The translations under genes were made by a program, and so were the position numbers. The notes under the pieces were generated by a model. The model did no database searches and was not told the origin of the DNA. It was given only the letters and a program-made list of their open reading frames with translations. Positions 19,506 to 32,997 of a DNA stretch of 56,508 nt are shown one piece after another. Source of the stretch: Streptococcus oralis (GTDB taxonomy: Bacteria; Bacillota; Bacilli; Lactobacillales; Streptococcaceae); assembly GCF_001579175.1 (NCBI RefSeq), contig NZ_KQ970759.1, forward strand, positions 604,387 through 660,894, in the 5' to 3' direction. Position 1 is the first letter of the stretch. Each line of letters begins with the position of its first letter.

Positions 19506-19938
19506 CCTGAAGCTCCTTGATAAGGTGTTCAGCTCGAGAGCCATGAGCTATAAATTGAAGGCAACGCCCCTCAGCTTCTTTCAAAATTTCCAACTCCAAG
19601 TAGGAATCTGGTAAATCCTCACCCAAAAGATGCCCCCACTCGATAACAGTCACACCGCCACCAAAGAGAAACTCATCCAAGTCAATAGAATCAGCGTCCC
19701 CTTCGATACGGTAGACATCCAAGTGATAAAGTGGCAAGCGTCCTTCATACTCTCTGACAATGGTATATGTTGGACTTTTAATCATCTGACGGATATTCAA
19801 ACCCTTGGCAAGGCCTTTTGTAAAGGTTGTTTTACCCGCGCCCAACTCACCCGTCAAGATCAGAACATCGTCTTTTTGAAGGATACGACCTAATCTTTCT
19901 CCGAGAGCTAGAAGCTCTTCTTCATTTTTTGTGTGCAT
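19495..19938 (-). CDS. tsaE: tRNA threonylcarbamoyladenosine biosynthesis ATPase TsaE
   Basis: This 147-residue P-loop ATPase has Walker A GELGAGKTTFTKGLA near residue 33 and the family motif SPTYTIVREYEG near 55, with HLDVYRI and VIEWG following. TsaE works with TsaB and TsaD to make t6A37 on ANN-decoding tRNAs. It leads the operon tsaE, GNAT, LCP. No SD precedes the ATG; a TATAAT box ends 6 nt before it, so the mRNA is probably leaderless. Confidence 0.95.
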   Translation of the reverse strand: MHTKNEEELLALGERLGRILQKDDVLILTGELGAGKTTFTKGLAKGLNIRQMIKSPTYTIVREYEGRLPLYHLDVYRIEGDADSIDLDEFLFGGGVTVIEWGHLLGEDLPDSYLELEILKEAEGRCLQFIAHGSRAEHLIKELQDGV

Positions 19939-19944
19939 GCTACT

Positions 19945-19953
19945 ATTATACCA
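19945..19953 (-). promoter_or_regulatory. Extended -10 promoter of tsaE, probably leaderless
   Basis: TGGTATAAT on the minus strand; the TATAAT occupies 19950-19945 and the ATG is at 19938, a 6-nt gap. The -35 region is poor, so the extended -10 would carry recognition. Confidence 0.55.
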
Positions 19954-20021
19954 AAAAGTTTCCTTTTGTGTGAATTTTCTTTACAAACTTACTATAATGA
20001 TTTTAAAGAATTATCCTCTAC

Positions 20022-20645
20022 TTAAAAGAATAGAAGAATCGCAAAAACAAACAAGATATCTCGAATCAGGTGTCCGTAAAAGGAGATTTCCCTTTGGATA
20101 CATTTTGGAAAAAGGAAACGTGCGCATAGAAAACCAACACTGACATAAAGGAGAATCGAGGAAATCACTAAGGGATTCCTCAAAAAAACCATCGTAGCTA
20201 GAACGGAAATGACGACTGTTTTCTTTTTATTTAGGTGATTTTCTATATGGCGAAAAATTTTATCAAAAGGTAAGAAAATCAATAGATCTACTCCGAGCAA
20301 GAAAAAGAAGGAGGGTAAAAAGAGGTCAACCAGTTCCTGCTGCAATTTGCTAGTGGTTTGGATGCTTTCTGAGAGAACCAGACAGGTTGCCAGAAGATTG
20401 ACTACTAAAAGGAGGCAATAAACAAGACTCACTTTCTTTTGAACATGTAAAATACTATGTCTAGACTGGTCTGCTGTATGGAAATAATTTATCCCAGCAC
20501 AAAGAACAGAAAATCCTACTATCAAAATTAAAAAATAAGCATTGGTCTGCTTCAACGATAAAAAAGATTCTTTCCATAATAAGCAACTAGCAAAACTAAT
20601 CTGGATGACCGCAGCCAACAATAATAGGCGAATTGATTTTATCAT
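20022..20645 (-). CDS. Polytopic membrane protein of unknown function
   Basis: The 207-residue protein is very hydrophobic with about six membrane helices and charged loops (LNKKKTVV; HVQKK). I do not recognise a family. I start it at MIKSIRLLLL (20645), which has GGAGGG 7 nt upstream. Longer starts at 20660 and 20759 lie at or before the predicted transcription start given by TATAAT at 20673-20668. It stands alone between ndk and tsaE, facing the same way. Confidence 0.75.
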   Translation of the reverse strand: MIKSIRLLLLAAVIQISFASCLLWKESFLSLKQTNAYFLILIVGFSVLCAGINYFHTADQSRHSILHVQKKVSLVYCLLLVVNLLATCLVLSESIQTTSKLQQELVDLFLPSFFFLLGVDLLIFLPFDKIFRHIENHLNKKKTVVISVLATMVFLRNPLVISSILLYVSVGFLCARFLFPKCIQREISFYGHLIRDILFVFAILLFF

Positions 20646-20779
20646 TTCTTGTCCCTCCATATAAGGGATTATACCCTGTAAGGAGTGTGAAATGAAGAAT
20701 GCCCTCTCAAGTGTTCTTTTTTTATGCTCAACTGACCAAAAAACAGTTCCATTATGCATAGAACTGTTCTTTTACCAAT

Positions 20780-21199
20780 CTAATCCTTAAACCAGAGAGC
20801 AATTTCTCGTTTGGCAGAAGCTTCAGAATCAGATCCGTGAACCACATTTTGAATGGCTTGATTGTCTCCTGCTGCTTTAGCAAAATCTCCTCGGATAGTT
20901 CCAGGCGAGGCTTCTTCTGGACGAGTAGCTCCCATCATTGTCCGCCAAGTTTCAATCACTTTCGGACCTGATAGAATGCCTACCACTACTGGTCCTGAGG
21001 TCATAAACTGACGGATAGGAGGATAAAAACTTTTTCCAACCAAGTCTTGATAGTGTTGGTCAACCAAATCTTCTGAAACTGCTGAACGCAACTCTAATTT
21101 TTCAATTTTGAAACCACGCTCCTCAATTCTTTTCAGAACCTGACCAATCAGACCTCTTTTCACACCATCTGGCTTAATGATAAAGAATGTTTGTTCCAT
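20780..21199 (-). CDS. ndk: Nucleoside diphosphate kinase
   Basis: Ndk (139 residues) moves the gamma-phosphate from ATP to other NDPs through a phospho-histidine. The start [19 protein letters not shown] is canonical, and the active His is in NVVHGSDS near residue 120. I start at 21199, where AAGGAGGTG precedes the ATG; 25 further in-frame upstream codons are not family sequence. It sits downstream of rpoC, separated by a terminator. Confidence 0.97.
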   Translation of the reverse strand: MEQTFFIIKPDGVKRGLIGQVLKRIEERGFKIEKLELRSAVSEDLVDQHYQDLVGKSFYPPIRQFMTSGPVVVGILSGPKVIETWRTMMGATRPEEASPGTIRGDFAKAAGDNQAIQNVVHGSDSEASAKREIALWFKD

Positions 21200-21276
21200 A
21201 CGGACACCTCCTTGGCATTTTAGTTCTTCTATTCTACCATACTTTATGAAAAAGTGGAAAATTTTCTGAAACAAAG

Positions 21277-21302
21277 AAAAGAGAACCCAAAAGTTCTCTT
21301 TT
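21277..21302 (-). terminator. Terminator of the rpoBC operon
   Basis: AAAAGAGAAC (21277-21286) pairs with GTTCTCTTTT (21293-21302) across a CCAAAA loop, 5 bp after the rpoC stop. The minus-strand transcript ends in a U-rich tract. Confidence 0.85.
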
Positions 21303-21307
21303 TGCTT

Positions 21308-24300
21308 TTATTCTACTGTTTCTTCAACTTGGATTTCCACAGCTTCCTCTACTGGAGCAAGTTCTGTCTCCTCTTGTTCTGGAGCCAGATAGGCTGCTTC
21401 ATTGATAGCTTGTGGTTCAAGGTTACGGTAGCGAGCCATACCAGTACCTGCTGGAATGATCTTACCGATGATAACATTTTCCTTGAGTCCAAGGAGATGA
21501 TCTTTCTTACCACGGATGGCCGCATCAGTAAGGACACGAGTTGTTTCCTGGAAGGAAGCCGCTGACAAGAAACTATTGGTTTCAAGTGAGGCTTTGGTGA
21601 TTCCCATAAGGACAGGGCGACCAGTCGCTGGAACTCCACCTGCGATAAGAACATCCTTGTTGGCATCTGTAAAGTCGTTGATGTCCATGAGAGTACCCAT
21701 AAGAAGGTCTGTGTCACCTGGATCCATGACACGAACTTTACGGATCATTTGACGAACCATTACCTCGATGTGTTTGTCACCGATTTCTACCCCTTGGCTA
21801 CGGTAAACTTTTTGCACTTCACCGAGAAGGTAGGTTTCAACTGACAAGACATCACGAACAGCAAGGAGGCGTTTCGGTTGGATAGAACCTTCTGTCAATG
21901 CTGCACCACGAGAGACTTGGTCTCCAACTTCGACACGCATACGTGCTGTAAATGGAACGACATATTCACCTTCACCAGTTTCACCCTTAACAAAGACTTT
22001 CTTGGTACGAGTTGAAGCATCTTCTTCGATGGCTGTAACCTCACCCTTGACTTCTGTGATAACCGCTTCCCCTTTTGGATTGCGGGCTTCAAAGATTTCT
22101 TGGACACGAGGAAGACCCTGAGTGATATCGGTATTTGAGGCAACCCCACCCGTGTGGAAGGTACGCATGGTAAGCTGTGTACCAGGTTCCCCGATAGATT
22201 GGGCAGCGATTGTACCAACTGCTTCACCAACTTCAACCGCATCACCAGTCGCCAAGTTGATACCGTAACAGTGACGGCAGACACCATGACGAGTGTTACA
22301 TGTAAATACGGAACGGATAGTGACTTCTTCCACACCAGCATTGACAATTTCACGCGCCTTGTCTTCTGTAATCAACTCATTTGGACCAATGATCACTGCG
22401 CCAGTTTCTGGGTGTTTAACAGTTTTCTTAGTGTAACGACCATTGAGACGCTCTTCGAGAGACTCGATCATCTCTTTTCCTTCTGCGATAGAACGGATCA
22501 AGAGACCACGGTCTGTTCCACAGTCGTCCTCACGGATGATAACGTCTTGGGCAACGTCAACCAAACGACGAGTCAAGTAACCTGAGTCGGCTGTCTTAAG
22601 GGCCGTATCGGTCATACCTTTACGGGCACCGTGAGTTGAGAAGAACATTTCGAGTACTGACAAACCTTCACGGAAGTTTGAAAGGATTGGCAATTCCATG
22701 ATACGTCCATTCGGAGCGGCCATCAGACCACGCATACCGGCAAGCTGTGAGAAGTTTGAGATGTTACCACGGGCTCCAGAGTCCATCATCATAACGATTG
22801 GGTTCTTAGGATCTTGGTTGGCAATCAAACGTTTCTCCAATTTTTCACGAGCTGCACGCCATTCAGCGGTAACTGCATTGTAGCGCTCATCGTCTGTGAT
22901 CATACCACGACGGAATTGTTTTGTGATTTGTTCTACACGTTTGTGTGATTCTTCGATGATTTCAGCCTTGTCTTCAACGACTGGGATATCGGCAATACCC
23001 ACTGTCAAACCTGCAAGAGTTGAGTGGTGATAACCGAGGTTCTTCATACGGTCCAGCAGGGCAGATGTTTCTGTCGTACGGAAACGTTTGAAGATTTCAG
23101 CGATGATATTTCCAAGGTTTTTCTTCTTGAATGGAGGGTTGAGTTCAAGGCCATCGATAGCTTCCTTGATATTTCCACCCAGCGGCAAGAAGTATTTAGC
23201 TGGAACACCCTCTGTCAAGTTCGTGTTTGTTGGCTCTTGCAAGTAAGGTAAACCTTCAGGCATGATATCGTTGAAGAGGATTTTACCAACAGTTGTAAGC
23301 AAGATTTTGTGTTTTTGCTCTTCTGTCCATGGTTTGTTCAAGCTATCTGTTGCGATACCTACACGTGAGTGGAGGTGAACATAACCATTACGGTAAGCCA
23401 TGACAGCTTCATCACGATCTTTGAAGACCATACCTTCGCCTTCGCGACCAGCTTCTTCCATAGTCAAGTAGTAGTTACCCAAAACCATGTCCTGAGATGG
23501 AGTAACAACTGGTTTACCATCTTTAGGGTTCAAGATATGCTCAGCAGCAAGCATCAAGATACGAGCTTCTGCTTGGGCTTCTTCTGAAAGAGGTACGTGG
23601 ATGGCCATTTGGTCGCCGTCAAAGTCGGCATTGTAGGCTTCACAGACAAGCGGGTGCAAGCGAAGGGCCTTACCATCGATCAAGACTGGCTCGAAAGCTT
23701 GGATACCCAAACGGTGAAGGGTCGGTGCGCGGTTCAAAAGCACTGGATGTTCTTTAATAACTTCTTCGAGGATATCCCAGATACGCTCATCTCCGCGTTC
23801 CACCAAGCGTTTAGCTGCTTTCACGTTTTGCACGATGTCACGGGCAACGATTTCACGCATAACGAATGGTTTAAAGAGCTCAATCGCCATTTCACGTGGC
23901 ACACCACATTGGTACATCTTAAGCGTTGGACCAACGGCGATAACGGAACGTCCTGAGAAGTCAACACGTTTACCGAGCAAGTTTTGACGGAAGCGTCCTT
24001 GTTTACCTTTGAGCATGTGGCTTAATGATTTGAGTGGACGGCTACCTGGTCCTGTAATCGGACGACCACGACGACCGTTGTCAATCAAAGCATCTACCGC
24101 TTCTTGCAACATCCGCTTCTCATTTTGAACGATGATGCCAGGTGCGTTCAACTCAAGCAAACGAGCCAAGCGGTTGTTACGGTTGATAACACGACGGTAA
24201 AGGTCATTCAAGTCAGATGAGGCAAAACGGCCACCATCCAACTGCAACATTGGACGAAGATCTGGTGGAATAACCGGAAGAATGTTGAGAATCATCCATT

Positions 24301-24973
24301 CAGGTTTGTTTCCAGACTTGTAAAAGGCATCCAAAACATCCAAACGACGGATGGCTTTGACACGTTTTTGTCCAGTAGCTGTTTTCAACTCTTCTTTGAG
24401 TTCGGTAATTTCTTTTTCAAGATCTACTTGTTTCAAGAGGTCTTGGATGGCTTCGGCACCCATCTTGGCAACGAATGATCCATAACCATACTCACGCAAG
24501 CGCTCACGATATTCACGCTCTGTCATGATAGACTTGTGCTCAAGTGGTGTATCCTTAGGATCAATCACCACATAAGCCGCAAAGTAGATAACTTCCTCGA
24601 GGGCACGAGGGCTCATATCAAGGGTCAAGCCCATACGGCTTGGAATCCCCTTGAAATACCAGATGTGAGATACAGGAGCTTTCAACTCGATGTGCCCCAT
24701 ACGCTCACGACGAACTTTCGTACGCGTTACCTCAACCCCACAGCGGTCACAAACAATTCCTCTGTAACGAATGCGTTTGTACTTACCACAAGCACATTCC
24801 CAGTCTTTTGTAGGACCAAAGATGACTTCGTCAAAGAGTCCTTCACGTTCTGGTTTCAACGTACGGTAATTGATTGTTTCAGGTTTTTTGACTTCTCCAT
24901 AAGACCATGAACGGACTTTGCTTGGAGAAGCTAGGGTGATTTGCATACTTTTAAAACGATTTACATCAACCAC
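21308..24973 (-). CDS. rpoC: RNA polymerase beta' subunit
   Basis: The 1221-residue beta' subunit carries the absolutely conserved active-site motif [10 protein letters not shown] (Asp 450, 452, 454) that holds the catalytic magnesium. The N-terminal zinc finger ([20 protein letters not shown] near residues 60-78) and the C-terminal cysteine cluster ([11 protein letters not shown]) are present, and the trigger-loop region is intact. It follows rpoB by 32 bp in the usual operon and ends with a Glu-rich tail. No truncation or odd feature is seen. Confidence 0.99.
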   Translation of the reverse strand: MVDVNRFKSMQITLASPSKVRSWSYGEVKKPETINYRTLKPEREGLFDEVIFGPTKDWECACGKYKRIRYRGIVCDRCGVEVTRTKVRRERMGHIELKAPVSHIWYFKGIPSRMGLTLDMSPRALEEVIYFAAYVVIDPKDTPLEHKSIMTEREYRERLREYGYGSFVAKMGAEAIQDLLKQVDLEKEITELKEELKTATGQKRVKAIRRLDVLDAFYKSGNKPEWMILNILPVIPPDLRPMLQLDGGRFASSDLNDLYRRVINRNNRLARLLELNAPGIIVQNEKRMLQEAVDALIDNGRRGRPITGPGSRPLKSLSHMLKGKQGRFRQNLLGKRVDFSGRSVIAVGPTLKMYQCGVPREMAIELFKPFVMREIVARDIVQNVKAAKRLVERGDERIWDILEEVIKEHPVLLNRAPTLHRLGIQAFEPVLIDGKALRLHPLVCEAYNADFDGDQMAIHVPLSEEAQAEARILMLAAEHILNPKDGKPVVTPSQDMVLGNYYLTMEEAGREGEGMVFKDRDEAVMAYRNGYVHLHSRVGIATDSLNKPWTEEQKHKILLTTVGKILFNDIMPEGLPYLQEPTNTNLTEGVPAKYFLPLGGNIKEAIDGLELNPPFKKKNLGNIIAEIFKRFRTTETSALLDRMKNLGYHHSTLAGLTVGIADIPVVEDKAEIIEESHKRVEQITKQFRRGMITDDERYNAVTAEWRAAREKLEKRLIANQDPKNPIVMMMDSGARGNISNFSQLAGMRGLMAAPNGRIMELPILSNFREGLSVLEMFFSTHGARKGMTDTALKTADSGYLTRRLVDVAQDVIIREDDCGTDRGLLIRSIAEGKEMIESLEERLNGRYTKKTVKHPETGAVIIGPNELITEDKAREIVNAGVEEVTIRSVFTCNTRHGVCRHCYGINLATGDAVEVGEAVGTIAAQSIGEPGTQLTMRTFHTGGVASNTDITQGLPRVQEIFEARNPKGEAVITEVKGEVTAIEEDASTRTKKVFVKGETGEGEYVVPFTARMRVEVGDQVSRGAALTEGSIQPKRLLAVRDVLSVETYLLGEVQKVYRSQGVEIGDKHIEVMVRQMIRKVRVMDPGDTDLLMGTLMDINDFTDANKDVLIAGGVPATGRPVLMGITKASLETNSFLSAASFQETTRVLTDAAIRGKKDHLLGLKENVIIGKIIPAGTGMARYRNLEPQAINEAAYLAPEQEETELAPVEEAVEIQVEETVE

Positions 24974-25005
24974 TATTTCTTCCCTTTCTATTCTAAGTGA
25001 ACTGC

Positions 25006-28617
<3,612 letters not shown>

Positions 28618-28779
28618 GATGATTCTCCTTTGTAAATAAATTCCAAGCCTTGTCAATCAGGCTTTTCTAATCGTCATATGGTTTTAAAAACCCCTATCAC
28701 CGTGTCCCTTTGACGAATTTTCAGAATCTTTAAATCTTTGTTACAAGCACTCAAAAACCTGAAAAAAAGCACAAAAAGA

Positions 28780-28847
28780 GCAGCTAAATCTGACTTTTTC
28801 AGAAGATTTAACTGCTGTGAGCCTTGTCTGGACAATATTTCAGACAA
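28780..28847 (-). promoter_or_regulatory. Two hairpins in the rpoB leader, the second terminator-like
   Basis: The leader RNA first forms TTGTCTG/CAGACAA (28847-28841 with 28830-28824). A 12-bp stem follows, GCAGTTAAATCT (28815-28804) with AGATTTAGCTGC (28791-28780), then a CUCUUUUUGUGCUUUUUUUC tract. This could be an attenuator or an mRNA-processing/pausing site. Confidence 0.5.
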
Positions 28848-28871
28848 AACCTACGACAAATGATTACTCAT

Positions 28872-28900
28872 ATTATACCTTATTTAGCTAGATTTTTCAA
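28872..28900 (-). promoter_or_regulatory. Main promoter of rpoBC
   Basis: TTGAAA (28900-28895), 17 bp, TATAAT (28877-28872) on the minus strand, near consensus. It implies a leader of about 250 nt before the rpoB TTG. Confidence 0.8.
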
Positions 28901-28989
28901 GGTTTTTTTACTATTTTTTAAACAATCTTTTCCTATATATTATTTTAAAATTTCAAGAAAATGAAGCATTATATTTTCTCTTAAAAGTC

Positions 28990-29028
28990 AGGAAAACGCT
29001 TGCACTAATGTTTACCTCGTGCTATACT
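28990..29028 (+). promoter_or_regulatory. spuA promoter with an overlapping cre-like site
   Basis: TTGCAC (29000-29005), 17 bp, TATACT (29023-29028) with an extended TGC. The 15-mer AGGAAAACGCTTGCA (28990-29004) matches the CcpA cre consensus WTGNAARCGNWWWCA at 13 positions and covers the -35, so catabolite repression by CcpA is likely. Confidence 0.72.
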
Positions 29029-29059
29029 GTTAGGGAACAACTACACAAGGAGAATTGTG

Positions 29060-32000
29060 ATGAAAAAAATCCCATCTCAAACTGAGAAAAAAATGATTTA
29101 CGGTATCCGTTCCTTGAAGAACGGAACTGGTTCTGTCCTCATTGGTACCAGCATTGTCCTGCTTTCTGCTACAATGCCAACTATTTCGGCCAATGAAAAC
29201 CTTCCTCAAACTCAGGAAAATACCAGCACTGTGACCAAGGCCCCTACTGAGACTGAAACGAGTCAAACTCAAAAGGAAACGCCTATTTCTGAACAAAAGA
29301 ATGCAAACGCTTCCCTTGATTCTAAAAAAGAAGCTCCAGCTGCGGAAACTACTACAGTACCAGAAACACCTAAAACAGAAGATACTACTACAAGCCAGGC
29401 TAACAGCAAGGAAGAGAAAGTAGACGCCAGCACTTCAACGCCAACATCAGATCAAAAACCACAAGCTGACACATCTTCTGAAGAACCCATCGCAGACAAC
29501 CACTTCCGCATCCATGTAAAAAAACTCCCTGAAGAAAACAAAGATTCTCAAGGTCTTTGGACTTGGGACGATGTTGAAAAACCGTCTGAAAACTGGCCCA
29601 ATGGAGCCAAGTCCTTCAAGGATGCCAAACAAGATGACTACGGCTATTATCTAGATGTCAAACTCAAAAATGAGCAAGCCAAGAAAGTCAGCTTCCTTAT
29701 CAACAATACCAAGGGGGATAACCTGACAGGGGACCGTTCTGTAGAGCGCCTCTCTCCAAAAATGAATGAGGCTTGGCTAGATGAAAACTACAAGGTACAC
29801 AACTACCGCCCTCAACCAGCAGGAACTGTCCGTGTCAACTATTACCGCACAGATGGCAACTATGACAAAAAATCTCTTTGGTATTGGGGCGATGTCAAAA
29901 ACCCAAGCAGTGGAGAATGGCCTGACGGTACTGACTTTACCGCAACTGGAAAATATGGACGCTACATTGATATCCCACTCAATGAAGCTGCAAGAGAATT
30001 TGGATTTTTATTACTAGACGAAAGCAAGAAAGGCGATGATGTGAAAATCAGAAAAGAGGATTATAAATTCACTGATCTAAAAAATCACAGTCAGATTTTC
30101 CTCAAGGATGATGACGAAACCATCTACACCAATCCTTACTATGTACACGATATTCGCATGACTGGTGCCCAACATGTTGCCAAGTCTCGTATCGAAAGCA
30201 GCTTTTCTACCCTTGTTGGAGCTAAGAAAGAAGACATTCTTAAACACTCCAGCATCACTGATCATAAAGGGAATAAAGTAGCCATCACAGATGTGGAAGT
30301 AGATGAAGCTGGTAAGAAAGTGACCTACATCGGCGACTTCTCTGATACCCAACACCCTTACACTGTCAGCTACAATTCAGACCGTTTTACCACACGTTCA
30401 AGCTGGCGCCTCAAGGATGAGTCTTACAGTTACGATGGTCCACTCGGCGCAACTCTAAAAGAAGATGGCAAGCGTGTTGATCTCACCCTCTGGTCTCCAA
30501 GTGCTGATAAGGTTTCCGTTGTCGTCTATGACAAGAAAGACCCTGAAAAGGTAGTCGGAACTGTCACCCTTGAAAAAGGAGAAAAAGGAACCTGGAAACA
30601 AACTCTGGATGCAAACTCTGGTCTCGGTATTAGCAACTACACTGGCTACTACTACCACTACCAGATCGAGCGCCAAGGTAAAACTGTCCTCGTTCTTGAC
30701 CCTTATGCCAAATCATTAGCGGCTTGGAATAGTGACCTAGCAAAAACAGATGCCGCTCATAAGGTCGCTAAGGCTGCCTTTGTCGATCCAGCGAAGTTAG
30801 GCCCGCAAGACTTGACCTATGGAAAGATTCGTAACTTCAAATCACGTGAAGATGCCGTTATCTATGAAGCGCATGTACGTGACTTCACCTCAGATCCTGC
30901 CATCGCAAAAGACTTGACAAAGCCATTTGGTACCTTTGAAGCCTTTATCGAAAAATTAGACTATCTCAAAGATTTGGGTGTCACCCACATCCAACTCCTT
31001 CCAGTCTTGTCCTACTACTTTGTCAATGAATTGAAGAACCAAGAACGCTTGTCTTCCTATGCTTCAAGCAATAGTAACTACAACTGGGGATATGACCCTC
31101 AAAGCTACTTCTCCTTGACTGGTATGTACTCTAGCAATCCTAAGGATCCAGAAAAACGAATTGCAGAATTCAAAAACCTCATCAACGAGATCCATAAACG
31201 TGGCATGGGGGCTATCTTGGATGTGGTCTACAACCATACTGCTAATCTCGATATCTTTGAAGACCTAGAGCCAAACTACTACCACTTTATGGATGCAGAC
31301 GGAACTCCTCGTACTAGCTTCGGAGGCGGCCGTTTGGGAACTACCCACTACATGTCTAAACGTGTCTTGGTAGACTCTATCAAGTATCTGGTTGAAACCT
31401 ACAAAGTAGATGGTTTCCGTTTCGATATGATGGGTGACCACGATGCGGCTTCAATCGAAGAAGCTTACAAGGCTGCACGCGCCCTCAATCCAAATCTTAT
31501 CATGCTAGGTGAAGGTTGGAGAACCTATGCTGGAGACGAAAACATGCCTACAAAAGCTGCTGACCAAGATTGGATGAAACATACCGATACTGTCGCTGTC
31601 TTTTCAGATGATATCCGTAACAACCTCAAGTCTGGTTATCCAAACGAAGGCCAACCTGCCTTTATCACAGGTGGCAAACGAGATATCAATACCATCTTTA
31701 AAAATCTCATTGCCCAACCAACTAACTTTGAAGCAGACAGTCCTGGAGATGTTATCCAGTATATCGCAGCCCATGATAACTTGACCCTCTTTGACATCAT
31801 CGCTCAGTCTATCAAAAAAGACCCAAGCAAGGCTGAAAACTACGCTGAGATCCATCGTCGTTTGCGACTTGGAAACCTCATGGTCTTGACTGCTCAAGGA
31901 ACTCCGTTTATCCACTCTGGGCAGGAATATGGACGTACCAAACAATTCCTTGATCCAGCCTATAAGACTCCTGTTCCTGAAGATAAGGTTCCAAACAAGT

Positions 32001-32770
32001 CTCACTTGTTGCGCGACAAGGACGGCAAGCCATTTGTCTATCCTTACTTTATCCATGACTCTTACGACTCTAGTGATGCTGTCAACAAGTTCGATTGGAC
32101 CAAGGCAACAGATGGTAAAGCCTTCCCTGAAAATGTCAAGAGCCGTAACTATATGAAAGGTTTGATTGCCCTTCGTCAATCGACTGATGCCTTCCGACTC
32201 AAGAGTCTGCAAGACATCAAAGAGCGCGTCCACCTCATTACTGTTCCAGGACAAAATGGTGTTGAAAAAGAAGATGTGACCATCGGCTACCAAATCACTG
32301 CTCCAAACGGTGATGTCTACGCTGTCTTTGTCAATGCAGATGATAAGGCTCGCGAATTTACTCTAGGAACTGCCTTTGCCCACTTGAGAAAGGCTGAAGT
32401 CCTGGCAGATGAAAATCAAGCCGGACCAGTAGGAATCGCTAAACCTCAAGGTCTCGAATGGACTGAAAAAGGCTTGAAATTGAACGCTCTCACTGCCGTT
32501 GTTCTCCGCTTGTCTCAAGGTGGTGCCATCGTTGCCCCAGCTGTGGAAGAAAAACCAGAATTTAATCTTTCTAGCTTGGAAACCCAACAAGACCAAGCCC
32601 AAAACCTAGTAGCAAATCCTGACTCTCAAGAAACTGCTACAGAGGCTCTTGCTCAGAAAGTCCTTCCAAACACAGGTACTGAGAGCAAATCCCTTCTTGC
32701 CCTTGCTGGATTCAGTATCCTTGCCCTTCTCGGACTTGGATGGTTGATAAAAAACAAGAAAAAGAAATAG
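29060..32770 (+). CDS. spuA: Cell-wall-anchored pullulanase SpuA (GH13)
   Basis: The 1236-residue protein has a YSIRK-like signal (YGIRSLKNGTGSVLIG), a Thr/Glu-rich linker (about 45-145) and two CBM41 glycogen-binding domains (about 148-250 and 255-360; WTWDDVEKPS and WYWGDVKNPS). A CBM48-type domain and a GH13 pullulanase core follow. Catalytic residues appear as D789 (GFRFDMMGD), E818 (LGEGW) and D906 (AAHDN). The C-terminus has LPNTG at about 1202-1206, a hydrophobic helix and a KKKK tail for sortase A. It debranches alpha-1,6 links in glycogen or pullulan on the surface. I start at ATG 29060; a GTG 3 nt earlier is too close to the SD. Confidence 0.97.
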   Translation: MKKIPSQTEKKMIYGIRSLKNGTGSVLIGTSIVLLSATMPTISANENLPQTQENTSTVTKAPTETETSQTQKETPISEQKNANASLDSKKEAPAAETTTVPETPKTEDTTTSQANSKEEKVDASTSTPTSDQKPQADTSSEEPIADNHFRIHVKKLPEENKDSQGLWTWDDVEKPSENWPNGAKSFKDAKQDDYGYYLDVKLKNEQAKKVSFLINNTKGDNLTGDRSVERLSPKMNEAWLDENYKVHNYRPQPAGTVRVNYYRTDGNYDKKSLWYWGDVKNPSSGEWPDGTDFTATGKYGRYIDIPLNEAAREFGFLLLDESKKGDDVKIRKEDYKFTDLKNHSQIFLKDDDETIYTNPYYVHDIRMTGAQHVAKSRIESSFSTLVGAKKEDILKHSSITDHKGNKVAITDVEVDEAGKKVTYIGDFSDTQHPYTVSYNSDRFTTRSSWRLKDESYSYDGPLGATLKEDGKRVDLTLWSPSADKVSVVVYDKKDPEKVVGTVTLEKGEKGTWKQTLDANSGLGISNYTGYYYHYQIERQGKTVLVLDPYAKSLAAWNSDLAKTDAAHKVAKAAFVDPAKLGPQDLTYGKIRNFKSREDAVIYEAHVRDFTSDPAIAKDLTKPFGTFEAFIEKLDYLKDLGVTHIQLLPVLSYYFVNELKNQERLSSYASSNSNYNWGYDPQSYFSLTGMYSSNPKDPEKRIAEFKNLINEIHKRGMGAILDVVYNHTANLDIFEDLEPNYYHFMDADGTPRTSFGGGRLGTTHYMSKRVLVDSIKYLVETYKVDGFRFDMMGDHDAASIEEAYKAARALNPNLIMLGEGWRTYAGDENMPTKAADQDWMKHTDTVAVFSDDIRNNLKSGYPNEGQPAFITGGKRDINTIFKNLIAQPTNFEADSPGDVIQYIAAHDNLTLFDIIAQSIKKDPSKAENYAEIHRRLRLGNLMVLTAQGTPFIHSGQEYGRTKQFLDPAYKTPVPEDKVPNKSHLLRDKDGKPFVYPYFIHDSYDSSDAVNKFDWTKATDGKAFPENVKSRNYMKGLIALRQSTDAFRLKSLQDIKERVHLITVPGQNGVEKEDVTIGYQITAPNGDVYAVFVNADDKAREFTLGTAFAHLRKAEVLADENQAGPVGIAKPQGLEWTEKGLKLNALTAVVLRLSQGGAIVAPAVEEKPEFNLSSLETQQDQAQNLVANPDSQETATEALAQKVLPNTGTESKSLLALAGFSILALLGLGWLIKNKKKK

Positions 32771-32873
32771 CACTCAATGAAAATCAAAGAGTAAACTAGG
32801 AAGCTAGCCGCAGGCTTTACACGAGTACGGCAAGGCGAAGCTGACGAGGTTTAAAGAGATTTTCGAAGAGTAT
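32771..32873 (+). repeat. BOX element (A and C parts, no boxB)
   Basis: The sequence starts CACTCAATGAAAATC and ends GATTTTCGAAGAGTAT, the mirrored ends of streptococcal BOX repeats. Inside lies TACGGCAAGGCGAAGCTGAC, close to the boxA core used for BOX-PCR. It is only about 103 bp, so the repeated boxB part is missing. It starts 3 bp past the spuA stop codon. Confidence 0.88.
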
Positions 32874-32894
32874 AAACTAGCCCTCCTATAGAAA

Positions 32895-32935
32895 AACACC
32901 CCATGATTAGAAGACTCTTCTAGTCATGGGGTGTT
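32895..32935. terminator. Bidirectional terminator between spuA and the 33.0-kb gene
   Basis: AACACCCCATGATTAGAAG (32895-32913) pairs with 32917-32935 with one mismatch. T-runs lie on the plus side (GTTTTTTA) and A-runs on the left. It closes spuA and probably the convergent minus-strand gene. Confidence 0.85.
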
Positions 32936-32997
32936 GTTTTTTATATTTATCAATCTTTACCCAGCATAATAGGGAAAAAATTTTCGAAATCTATGAA

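Noticed and set aside
32771-32873. Small RNA or gene between spuA and its terminator
   Set aside because: The sequence is a BOX repeat with matching mirrored ends and no coding frame.
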